Shown here piece after piece: positions 1 to 7,247 of a stretch of 9,246 nucleotides of DNA (its first letter is position 1; every line of letters begins with the position of its first letter). The DNA lies in contig JALAGK010000369.1 in assembly GCA_022712475.1 (NCBI GenBank), forward strand, positions 1 through 9,246. Reading direction: 5' to 3'. The DNA is from Enterobacteriaceae bacterium. GTDB taxonomy: Bacteria; Pseudomonadota; Gammaproteobacteria; Enterobacterales; Enterobacteriaceae. Both the position numbers and the translations under genes were made by a program. The notes under the pieces were generated by a model, which made no database searches, had not been told where the DNA came from, and was given only the letters and a program-made list of their open reading frames with translations.

Positions 1-182
<182 letters not shown>

Positions 183-197
183 GGGGAGCAGACTAAC

Positions 198-455
198 ATG
201 GCACACAAAAAGGCTGGCGGCTCAACTCGTAACGGTCGCGATTCAGAAGCAAAACGCCTGGGCGTAAAACGTTTCGGCGGTGAAGCAGTTCTGGCGGGTA
301 GCATCATCGTTCGTCAGCGTGGCACCAAATTCCACGCTGGTAGCAAAGTAGGCCTCGGCAGGGCCCACACTCGGTTCGCTTTGGCTGACGGTAAAGTCAA
401 GTTCGAAGTGAAAGGCCCGAAAAACCGTAAATTTGTCAGCATCGTTGCTGAATAA
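198..455 (+). CDS. rpmA: 50S ribosomal protein L27
   Basis: L27 is a large-subunit protein whose N-terminal tail reaches the peptidyl transferase centre. The product is 85 residues, the E. coli length, and begins [20 protein letters not shown] as expected. A purine-rich GGGGAG (183-188) precedes the ATG, 15 nt after the rplU stop. Residues 1-48 and 63-79 are almost identical to the remembered E. coli protein. Residues 49-62 differ sharply, reading [14 protein letters not shown] where the family normally has a form like ANVGCGRDHTLFAK. The usual Asp of the DHTLFA motif is Ala56 and the usual Leu is Arg59. This patch also uses codons rare in enterobacterial ribosomal protein genes (AGG at 360, CGG at 372, TTG at 381). 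The gene is otherwise intact. The identity is certain; the patch is discussed as a finding. Confidence 0.97.
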   Translation: MAHKKAGGSTRNGRDSEAKRLGVKRFGGEAVLAGSIIVRQRGTKFHAGSKVGLGRAHTRFALADGKVKFEVKGPKNRKFVSIVAE

Positions 456-483
456 GTTTTTCGAGTCCCGGTAACGGACAAGG

Positions 484-510
484 AGCCCCGCACCAGTGCG
501 GGGCTTTTTA
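484..510 (+). terminator. Intrinsic terminator between rpmA and yhbE
   Basis: A GC-rich stem AGCCCCGCA (484-492) pairs with TGCGGGGCT (497-505) around a four-base CCAG loop, followed by a T run at 505-509. It lies 28 nt after the rpmA stop and 39 nt before yhbE. As no clear promoter is visible between it and yhbE, it probably reduces rather than abolishes transcription into yhbE-obgE, giving much more ribosomal protein mRNA than downstream mRNA. The structure is seen; the attenuating role is inferred. Confidence 0.85.
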
Positions 511-548
511 TATTCTGAAGCCGGAGAATTTATTGCGGGAGCAGATGT

Positions 549-1514
549 GTGAAACAGCAGGCGAGTATTGGCATTGTTCTGGCGCTCATTACAGCGATGT
601 GTTGGGGCGCGTTACCTATTGCCATGAAGCAGGTGCTGACAGTCATGGAGCCGCCCACGGTGGTGTTTTATCGCTTCCTGATGGCAAGCGTTGGGCTTGG
701 GCTTATTCTTGCGTTTAAGCGCCGTTTGCCGCCGCTCAATATGTTTCGCAAGCCGCGCTGGTTGATTCTGCTTATCATTGCGACTGCAGGGCTTTTTGGT
801 AACTTCCTGCTGTTCAGTTCCTCCCTGCAATATTTAAGTCCCACGGCCTCACAGGTGATTGGCCAGTTATCGCCGGTGGGGATGATGGTAGCCAGCGTGC
901 TTATCCTTAAAGAGCGCATGCGTGGTACCCAGGTCATCGGGGCCATCATGCTGCTGTGTGGCCTGGTGATGTTTTTTAACGCCAGTCTGGTTGAGATATT
1001 TACCCGTCTGACGGATTACACCTGGGGCGTTATTTTTGGCGTGGGCGCGGCCTGCGTCTGGGTCAGCTACGGGGTCGCGCAGAAGATATTATTGCGCCGT
1101 CTTGCATCGCCGCAGATCCTCTTTTTGCTGTACACTTTATGTACTATAGCGCTGCTGCCGTTGGCGAAGCCAGCGGTCGTCATGCAGCTTGACCGTTGGC
1201 AACTGGCCTGCCTGATTTTTTGCGGCCTCAATACGTTGGTAGGGTACGGCGCACTGGCAGAGGCAATGGCACGCTGGCAGGCGGCGCAGGTGAGTGCATT
1301 GATTACACTCACGCCGCTGTTTACGCTGTTGTTTTCTGATGTGCTGTCGCTTGCCTGGCCCGAAATTTTTGCCAGACCAATGCTAAATCTGCTGGCGCTT
1401 TTTGGCGCACTTGTGGTGGTATCGGGGGCAATGTATTCCGCTATCGGCCACCGCCTGTGGGGACGCTGGCGCAAAGATAAAACGATTGTGGCCGTGCCCC
1501 ATTCGGGCGAATGA
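549..1514 (+). CDS. yhbE: Inner-membrane transporter of the DMT/EamA family (YhbE)
   Basis: A 321-residue protein matching the remembered E. coli YhbE along its whole length (for example ITAMCWGALPIAMKQVL near the N-terminus and LNTLVGYGALAEAMARWQAA around residues 229-248). It is strongly hydrophobic with about ten membrane segments by eye, in the two-repeat EamA arrangement of drug/metabolite transporters, and ends in a basic cytoplasmic tail (GHRLWGRWRKDK). The substrate is not known for this protein and cannot be read from the sequence. The start is GTG at 549, chosen because GGGAG at 537-541 sits 7 nt upstream and because the translation begins MKQQASIGI like its relatives. It lies between rpmA and obgE, with 15 nt to obgE, so it is probably co-transcribed with obgE; a role in ribosome biology should not be assumed from that. 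Confidence 0.93.
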   Translation: MKQQASIGIVLALITAMCWGALPIAMKQVLTVMEPPTVVFYRFLMASVGLGLILAFKRRLPPLNMFRKPRWLILLIIATAGLFGNFLLFSSSLQYLSPTASQVIGQLSPVGMMVASVLILKERMRGTQVIGAIMLLCGLVMFFNASLVEIFTRLTDYTWGVIFGVGAACVWVSYGVAQKILLRRLASPQILFLLYTLCTIALLPLAKPAVVMQLDRWQLACLIFCGLNTLVGYGALAEAMARWQAAQVSALITLTPLFTLLFSDVLSLAWPEIFARPMLNLLALFGALVVVSGAMYSAIGHRLWGRWRKDKTIVAVPHSGE

Positions 1515-2708
<1,194 letters not shown>

Positions 2709-2720
2709 GTCAGTCGCCTG

Positions 2721-2750
2721 AAACCCCTGCTGCTTGCGGGGGTTTTTATT
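2721..2750 (+). terminator. Intrinsic terminator after obgE
   Basis: AAACCCCTGC (2721-2730) pairs with GCGGGGGTTT (2736-2745), with one G-T wobble, around the loop TGCTT. T residues run from 2743 to 2747. It lies 12 nt after the obgE stop. On the minus strand the stem is also followed by a short T run (GGGGTTTC), so it may stop leftward transcripts from pmrB as well, though less strongly. Confidence 0.9.
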
Positions 2751-2758
2751 TGTGTGCT

Positions 2759-2804
2759 TCAGATCGTTGGGCATGAACATGCAGGCCAGCGTTAACCGAT
2801 CTGA
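2759..2804. repeat. Nested inverted repeat between convergent obgE and pmrB
   Basis: TCAGATCG (2759-2766) is the exact reverse complement of CGATCTGA (2797-2804), with 30 nt between them. Inside lies a second inverted repeat, GCATG-AA-CATGC (2771-2782). Neither arm is followed by a T run on either strand, so this is not a standard terminator. It lies just beyond the obgE terminator and could fold in the 3' end of the leftward pmrB transcript. The function is unknown. Confidence 0.4.
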
Positions 2805-2863
2805 CCTGAAATGAACGACGAAGCCGCGTTATAACGTCGTGCCCGTTAGCCTGAAGGCGTGGT

Positions 2864-3925
2864 TTATTGACTCATGGTGTCTGGTAACCAGCATCCGGCA
2901 TCCAGGCCGCTTTCACCGGTACGATTTTCCAGATGAAGCTTGCCATGGTGCAATTGAACGATACGTTGCACAATGCTTAACCCCAGCCCGACGCCGCCGT
3001 AACGTTGGTCCATGCGGCGGAAGGGATCTAACAGGCTAAGTCGCTGCGTTTCATCAATGCCAGGGCCGCTGTCGAGTACGCTCAGACGTACGCCGTCCTC
3101 CTCTTTGCCAAGGCGCACCTCAATTGTGCTGTTTTCTGGGCTGTAACGTGACGCGTTTTCCAGCAGGTTACGCAGCATCAGTCGCAACAAAACCGCATCG
3201 CCCTGCACGCTGAGTACTGCTTCCTGTGGCCAGGTTATCCGCTGACCGCGCAGACCTGCCATTTCCTCCAGTTCCATTTTCAACGGTGCAATAATTGCCT
3301 GCGTCCAGCTGGCAGTCGTGTAGTGCCCACTTGCGAGCGCGTGTCCGGCGCGTGACAGCATAAGGAGTTGTTCAACGGTATGCATCAGTCTGTCGATGCG
3401 TTCAATCAGTTGTCCGGCCTGCGGTACACCGCTTTGTTCTATCAGTTCCAGATGCAAACGAATACCGGCAAGCGGTGTGCGCAGCTCGTGGGCGGCGTCA
3501 GCGGTGAAGAGGCGTTCTTGCTGAATCGTATGCTCAAGACGGGATAACAGCTGGTTAATGCTGAGGGTAACTGCAGCCACTTCTTCCATGGGAGAATACA
3601 TTGGCAGAGGTGTAAGGTTATCGGCCGAGCGGCTGGCAAGGCTTGAGCGCAGGCGGTTAAGCGGGCGCGTAATCCAGGTGATGGCCCAGAAAGAAAAGAA
3701 CAGCGTAAAGCCAACCATCACCAGCGAAGGGACCAGCAGGGAGGCGATTGCCTCACGGATCTCTTTTTCAACACGCTCGTTTCGCGCCTTGGCAGACAAT
3801 GTTTCGTTAACCAGAAAACCAATTTGCTCCTGGCTTTCGTGCCAAAGCCAGATGACGCTGACGAGTTGAAAAAACAAGAGAATCGTCGCCAGCATCAGCA
3901 TCAGGCGCTTACGCATGCTATTCAC
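2864..3925 (-). CDS. pmrB: PmrB/BasS-type sensor histidine kinase
   Basis: An inner-membrane sensor kinase of 353 residues that should phosphorylate the PmrA-type regulator encoded just upstream. In order: membrane segment about 8-28, short periplasmic loop about 29-64, membrane segment about 65-86, HAMP linker, dimerisation helix with the phospho-accepting His146 in AHELRTPLAG, N box NLLENA at 253-258, G1 box DSGPG at 285-289 and G2 box GGVGLGLS at 310-317. It resembles E. coli BasS closely, including WLWHES-EQ after the first membrane helix and EIREA-ASL before the second. The loop holds ExxE at 30-33, 50-53 and 55-58; ExxE motifs bind ferric iron in Salmonella PmrB. The start is GTG, overlapping the pmrA stop by 4 nt, with GGAG 8 nt upstream; an in-frame ATG at 3916 is less well placed. 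Known targets of such pairs are lipid A modification genes; none is in this window. Confidence 0.88.
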   Translation of the reverse strand: MNSMRKRLMLMLATILLFFQLVSVIWLWHESQEQIGFLVNETLSAKARNERVEKEIREAIASLLVPSLVMVGFTLFFSFWAITWITRPLNRLRSSLASRSADNLTPLPMYSPMEEVAAVTLSINQLLSRLEHTIQQERLFTADAAHELRTPLAGIRLHLELIEQSGVPQAGQLIERIDRLMHTVEQLLMLSRAGHALASGHYTTASWTQAIIAPLKMELEEMAGLRGQRITWPQEAVLSVQGDAVLLRLMLRNLLENASRYSPENSTIEVRLGKEEDGVRLSVLDSGPGIDETQRLSLLDPFRRMDQRYGGVGLGLSIVQRIVQLHHGKLHLENRTGESGLDAGCWLPDTMSQ

Positions 3926-4584
3926 AGCAGCTTCTCCAGCCGATAGCCGACGCCGCGTACGGTTTTGATCCTGTCCTTACCCAGCTTGCGGCGCAAATTG
4001 TGAATATGCACTTCGAGCGTATTAGAGCCCGGATCGTCCTGCCAGCTATACAGATCCTGTTGCAGCGTTTCACGATGGACGTTTTGACCGGCCCGCATGA
4101 TAAGACGGCTCAACAGGGCAAACTCTTTCGGGGTGACTTCAACAGGCTGCCCTTGCTGCCATACCTGATGGGTTTCCAGATTGAGGTTGATATCATCCAA
4201 CTGTAGCAGATTATCGCTGTGGCCCTGACCGCGACGTATCAGCGCTCGCACCCGTGCCTGGAGTTCGGCCAGCGCAAAGGGTTTAACCAGATAGTCGTCC
4301 GCACCAGCATCAAGCCCGGCAACGCGATCTTCGAGCGAATCGCGCGCGGTCAGGATCAATACCGGTTGTTTGAGGCCGCGTCGACGCCACTGGGTAAGCA
4401 GCGTAGCGCCATCGCGATCCGGCAACCCGAGATCGAGTATCGTCAAACCATATTCACCGCTCTGCATAAGCGCATCGGCCTCAGCGGCGGTTGAGGCACA
4501 GTCCCAGGCGTAGCCTTCATTACTGAGCGCTTTCGCCAGCCCTTCACGCAGCAGTAAATCATCTTCAACAATGAGTAGTTTCAT
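3922..4584 (-). CDS. pmrA: PmrA/BasR-type OmpR-family response regulator
   Basis: A 220-residue DNA-binding response regulator, cytoplasmic partner of the adjacent PmrB-type kinase. The receiver domain (about 1-112) has the acidic pocket Glu7-Asp8-Asp9, phospho-acceptor Asp51 in LDLGLPD, Thr79 in LTARD and Lys101 in VKPF. The C-terminal winged helix (about 125-215) includes VTPKEFALLSRL and the recognition region NTLEVHIHNLRRKLG, which are typical of BasR/PmrA; QseB is the nearest alternative. The ATG at 4584 lies 4 nt after the dacB stop and has no good Shine-Dalgarno sequence, suggesting translational coupling to dacB. A longer reading frame upstream lies inside dacB and is not needed. In E. 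coli and Salmonella the pair controls eptA and arnBCADTEF, and so polymyxin resistance. Whether this copy is the only one in the genome cannot be seen. Confidence 0.88.
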   Translation of the reverse strand: MKLLIVEDDLLLREGLAKALSNEGYAWDCASTAAEADALMQSGEYGLTILDLGLPDRDGATLLTQWRRRGLKQPVLILTARDSLEDRVAGLDAGADDYLVKPFALAELQARVRALIRRGQGHSDNLLQLDDINLNLETHQVWQQGQPVEVTPKEFALLSRLIMRAGQNVHRETLQQDLYSWQDDPGSNTLEVHIHNLRRKLGKDRIKTVRGVGYRLEKLL

Positions 4585-4588
4585 AGGG

Positions 4589-6022
4589 TCAGTTGTTGTT
4601 ATAAAGATCCTTGTAAAGGCGGCTCTCGAAGCGCGCCAGCGGCACGCGCCGGTTACGTTGATCCGCCGGTTCCACCGCGTAGCCAGAAAGATACTGCACA
4701 AAGGCCACTCGTTGACCGCTGGCTGTGGTTAAAAAGCCAGCCAAATTATAGACGCCCTGTAGCGAACCTGTCTTCGCCGATACCTTTCCATTAACGCCTG
4801 CCTGGTCCAGACCTGCACGGTATTGCAGGGAACCGTCATGCCCTGCCAGAGGCAGCATAGAAATGAAGTTAAGCTGGCTGTCGTTGGCGGCAATGTACTG
4901 TAATACCTGCATCATTGTCGCTGGAGAAATCAGGTTATGGCGCGAAAGGCCTGAGCCATCCGCCACGATAGTATTGCCAAGGTCTACGCCTGCTTTCTGG
5001 CGCAGCAGTTGACGCACGGCGTCTGAGCCCGCGCGCCATGTGCCTGGCACGCCGTAAAACTGACGGCCAATGGTGCGAAAAACGGTATCAGCTATCATGT
5101 TGTCTGATTTTTTGAGCATGATGCGCAGTAAATCATGCAGTGGGGGAGACTGGGTACTGGCGATAACCGTTCCAGGCTCGGAGACCTGCGTCTGGCGAAG
5201 CGTTGTGCCGCTATAGCTGATATTGGCCTGTTTAAGCTCGTCTCTGATAATCGCGCCTGCATAACCAGCCCCGTCTTGTATGGCAAAGGCAAGCGGCAGC
5301 GGGTCGTTGCGCTGGCTCAGACAACCGGTAAGGGTGTAGCGATTGAGGTCACCGACTACCACATCCAGTTCGCAATAACGGCCTTCGGCAGAGCCGCGCG
5401 GTAAAGTGCGTACCTGACTGAACACTGTGACCGGGTAATAAGACGCAATACGCACGAAGGCTGGCTCATTCTGCTGCTGGGCACTGTACAGTGAAACCGA
5501 AAAACAGTTACGGTCAATAATGGCAGCAGAGGGTGGAGCGCTAAAGCACTGGGTCATGTCGTTCCACGGCCAGCCGGGGGCTTTATCGTGGCTGGCAAAA
5601 GCAGACGTATCTATCAGGATATTACCCTTGATTTGCTGTACGCCGGACTTTTTTAGCTCTGTCACCATGTTACGGATATTTTGACGCTTAAGCGTCGGAT
5701 CGCCGGTGAAACGGGCAATTAAATCGCCTTCCAGCACGCCATCTTTAACGTTTCCCTTACGTTCCAGCGTGGTGGTGAAGCGATAATCCGGTCCCAGCTG
5801 CAACAGAGCGGCAAGTGCGGTAATCACTTTCTGAGTACTGGCCGGCAATGCCATTTGCTGGCCGTGATAGTCTACGATCGGGCTTTGTGCGCCCACTTTT
5901 TGTACCAGTAGCGCAAGGTTAGCGCCTGCCGGGAGTTGTGTAATGTATTCGTCCACGCTGGCGGCCTGGGCGCTCAGGGTGAAAATGCTGGTCAATCCGA
6001 TGATAAAACGGGAAAATCGCAT
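4589..6022 (-). CDS. dacB: D-alanyl-D-alanine carboxypeptidase/endopeptidase DacB (PBP4)
   Basis: A periplasmic class C penicillin-binding protein that trims or cleaves peptidoglycan peptide cross-links. It is 477 residues, the E. coli length. Residues 1-20 form a signal peptide (MRFSRFIIGLTSIFTLSAQA, cleaved probably before Ala21 or Ser22). The active-site motifs are Ser62-Thr-Gln-Lys65 (SxxK), Ser306-Asp-Asn308 (SxN) and Lys417-Thr-Gly419 (KTG), at the same places as in E. coli PBP4. The long insert between SxxK and SxN is typical of this class. The reading frame extends upstream to 6247, but the start at 6022 gives the signal peptide and the family length; only a weak GAG precedes it. It diverges from greA and is followed immediately by pmrA and pmrB, probably in one transcript. 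Confidence 0.96.
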   Translation of the reverse strand: MRFSRFIIGLTSIFTLSAQAASVDEYITQLPAGANLALLVQKVGAQSPIVDYHGQQMALPASTQKVITALAALLQLGPDYRFTTTLERKGNVKDGVLEGDLIARFTGDPTLKRQNIRNMVTELKKSGVQQIKGNILIDTSAFASHDKAPGWPWNDMTQCFSAPPSAAIIDRNCFSVSLYSAQQQNEPAFVRIASYYPVTVFSQVRTLPRGSAEGRYCELDVVVGDLNRYTLTGCLSQRNDPLPLAFAIQDGAGYAGAIIRDELKQANISYSGTTLRQTQVSEPGTVIASTQSPPLHDLLRIMLKKSDNMIADTVFRTIGRQFYGVPGTWRAGSDAVRQLLRQKAGVDLGNTIVADGSGLSRHNLISPATMMQVLQYIAANDSQLNFISMLPLAGHDGSLQYRAGLDQAGVNGKVSAKTGSLQGVYNLAGFLTTASGQRVAFVQYLSGYAVEPADQRNRRVPLARFESRLYKDLYNNN

Positions 6023-6056
6023 AAAACTCGCAGTTACGTCTGGGAAACGAGCGGTC

Positions 6057-6086
6057 ATACTAAGGCGCTTTGTACCGCAAAGTAAA
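6057..6086 (-). promoter_or_regulatory. Candidate sigma-70 promoter for dacB-pmrA-pmrB
   Basis: On the minus strand TTTACT (6086-6081) and TAGTAT (6062-6057) are separated by 18 nt, each matching the sigma-70 consensus at 4 of 6 positions. Transcription would start near 6050, giving a leader of about 28 nt. The sites are weak and the call rests on position and spacing only. The -35 lies 2 nt from the proposed greA -35, so the two promoters stand back to back. Confidence 0.35.
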
Positions 6087-6088
6087 CG

Positions 6089-6117
6089 ATGACCCCCGTG
6101 GAACTTCGGGGTAAAAT
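6089..6117 (+). promoter_or_regulatory. Candidate sigma-70 promoter for greA
   Basis: ATGACC (6089-6094, 4 of 6 with TTGACA) and TAAAAT (6112-6117, 5 of 6 with TATAAT) are 17 nt apart. The predicted start is near 6124, leaving a leader of about 149 nt before greA. An inverted repeat CCCCG (6094-6098) / CGGGG (6107-6111) fills the spacer. E. coli greA is known to have more than one promoter; only this one is clear here. Confidence 0.5.
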
Positions 6118-6123
6118 GCGTAT

Positions 6124-6178
6124 CAAAATGAAAAATCATTCCTGACCTGGGGCTTTGTTCCCGGGGCAGTTTTCTTTT
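6124..6178 (+). ncRNA. graL: Putative GraL-like short RNA from the greA leader
   Basis: Starting at the predicted greA transcription start, about 50 nt lead to a hairpin CCTGGGG (6146-6152) / TCCCGGG (6159-6165) with a six-base loop, followed after four bases by TTTTCTTTTGTTTCTT. In E. coli, imprecise termination at such a structure in the greA leader yields an array of short RNAs called GraL. The position, size and terminator fit that description. The stem includes two G-T wobbles and is four bases from the T run, so part of transcription should read through into greA. Homology is inferred from synteny and structure, not from an alignment. Confidence 0.45.
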
Positions 6179-6272
6179 GTTTCTTGTCCGGCAATTGATG
6201 TCTTTACCGGACCGGCGTTGATGCCAGCTGCGGATTGCAGTTCTCAACAGGACAGTTTAAGAGGTATAACAA

Positions 6273-6749
6273 ATGCAACCTATTCCGATGACCTTACGTG
6301 GTGCTGAAAAACTTCGCGAAGAGCTGGAGCACCTTAAATCCGTCCGCCGTCCTGAGATAATCGCGGCCATTGCCGAAGCGCGTGAACACGGTGACCTGAA
6401 AGAAAACGCCGAATATCACGCCGCGCGCGAACAGCAGGGCTTTTGCGAAGGTCGTATCAAGGATATCGAAGGAAAACTTTCCAACGCGCAGGTCATTGAT
6501 GTGACAAAAATGCCGAATAATGGCCGCGTTATTTTTGGCGCCACCGTTAAGATTTTGAATCTTGATAGTGAAGAAGAACAAACCTATCGCATTGTGGGTG
6601 ATGATGAGGCGGATATTAAGCAAAATCTGCTTTCTGTAAATTCACCGATTGCGCGTGGTCTGATTGGCAAAGAAGTGGACGATGTGGTGGTGATTAAAAC
6701 GCCTGGCGGCGAAGTAGAATACGAAATTGTGAGCGTCGAGTATCTCTGA
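6273..6749 (+). CDS. greA: Transcript cleavage factor GreA
   Basis: GreA enters the secondary channel of RNA polymerase and stimulates cleavage of backtracked RNA, releasing stalled complexes. It is 158 residues, the usual length. The N-terminal coiled coil (about 1-75) carries the acidic tip residues Asp41 and Glu44 in [10 protein letters not shown] that act with the polymerase active-site metal. The C-terminal globular domain (about 80-158) includes the conserved [10 protein letters not shown] and [14 protein letters not shown] at 6261-6264 lies 8 nt before the ATG; a downstream ATG at codon 6 has no such site. It diverges from dacB and is expressed singly, ending in a terminator shared with convergent yhbY. 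The leader of about 150 nt has the GraL-like hairpin described separately. Confidence 0.97.
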   Translation: MQPIPMTLRGAEKLREELEHLKSVRRPEIIAAIAEAREHGDLKENAEYHAAREQQGFCEGRIKDIEGKLSNAQVIDVTKMPNNGRVIFGATVKILNLDSEEEQTYRIVGDDEADIKQNLLSVNSPIARGLIGKEVDDVVVIKTPGGEVEYEIVSVEYL

Positions 6750-6791
6750 TTTGCGCATTTTTGCTGCCATAAACGTTTTGTAAAGATAAGA

Positions 6792-6814
6792 AAAAGGCCG
6801 CTATGCGGCCTTTT
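6792..6814. terminator. Bidirectional terminator between greA and yhbY
   Basis: AAAAGGCCGC (6792-6801) pairs perfectly with GCGGCCTTTT (6805-6814) across a TAT loop. On the plus strand it ends in TTTT 43 nt or more after greA; on the minus strand it ends in TTTTTCTT about 90 nt beyond the yhbY stop. It can therefore serve both convergent genes. Confidence 0.85.
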
Positions 6815-6901
6815 AACAGCCCGGAGCGCATGGCATGTTGCATGCTTTCCGGCAAGAATACGCTGTCGCAGGCGGCCAGAAGCCCGCCTGAAAGGGTTTT
6901 C

Positions 6902-7195
6902 TTAGCGAGGAAGCGAGATTTTACGCTCTTCACCAGGACGGTAGAGTACGAGCGTTTTACCGATGACCTGGACATTACAGGCACCGGTTTCCCGCACGAT
7001 GGCATCCACGATCAGGGCTTTAGTTTCGCGGTCTTCCGCGGCGATTTTCACCTTGATTAACTCATGGTGCACAAGCGCTTGTTCAATCTCGGCCAGTACC
7101 CCTTCGGTCAAACCATTTCCGCCAAGCATGACGACCGGCTTAAGCGGATGTGCCAGACCTTTGAGGTGCTGTTTTTGTTTAGTACTCAGATTCAT
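6902..7195 (-). CDS. yhbY: CRM-domain RNA-binding protein YhbY
   Basis: A small protein of 97 residues with a single CRM (chloroplast RNA splicing and ribosome maturation) domain. It matches E. coli YhbY nearly throughout: MNLSTKQKQHLKGLAHPLKP at the start, the GNGLTEGVLAEIEQAL helix, HELIKVKI, and VIGKTLVLYRP near the end. The family associates with pre-50S particles, so a role in large-subunit assembly is likely, though the exact function is not established. The ATG at 7195 is chosen by family length; it has no clear Shine-Dalgarno sequence. An in-frame ATG at 7234 would add 13 basic residues and has GGAG 11 nt upstream, but would overlap the proposed promoter. It diverges from rlmE, which also acts on the large subunit. 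Confidence 0.93.
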   Translation of the reverse strand: MNLSTKQKQHLKGLAHPLKPVVMLGGNGLTEGVLAEIEQALVHHELIKVKIAAEDRETKALIVDAIVRETGACNVQVIGKTLVLYRPGEERKISLPR

Positions 7196-7218
7196 CGTAT
7201 ATTTTTGCTTACGTTGGG

Positions 7219-7247
7219 ATTGAAAACGGTTCATTCTACCGCCATCT
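7219..7247 (+). promoter_or_regulatory. Candidate sigma-32 (heat-shock) promoter for rlmE-ftsH
   Basis: ATTGAAA (7219-7225) is followed after 14 nt by CGCCATCT (7240-7247). The sigma-32 consensus is CTTGAAA, 11-16 nt, CCCCATNT, so there is one mismatch in each element and the spacing is right. Transcription would start near 7254, about 63 nt before rlmE. In E. coli rrmJ-ftsH is a known heat-shock operon, which supports the call. Confidence 0.65.

Noticed and set aside
533..718. Small frame starting just before yhbE in another frame
   Set aside because: It overlaps yhbE out of frame, has no known similarity, and the GGGAG site is correctly placed for yhbE itself.
2815..2840. ACGACG / CGTCGT inverted repeat as a terminator for pmrB
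   Set aside because: The arms are only 6 bp with a 14-nt loop and the following T run is broken; too weak to annotate.
5683..5696. Perfect 14-bp palindrome GACGCTTAAGCGTC containing CTTAAG, a PmrA-box half-site
   Set aside because: It lies inside the dacB coding region, far from any gene start, and lacks the second half-site at the PmrA-box spacing. The codons simply encode conserved TLKRQ.
6023..6247. N-terminal extension of dacB by 75 residues
   Set aside because: It would bury the signal peptide, exceed the family length of 477, and cover the dacB and greA promoters and the greA leader.
6869..6890. Hairpin CAGGCGG / CCGCCTG just beyond the yhbY stop
   Set aside because: It has an 8-nt loop but no T run on the strand leaving yhbY; the perfect hairpin at 6792-6814 is the better terminator.
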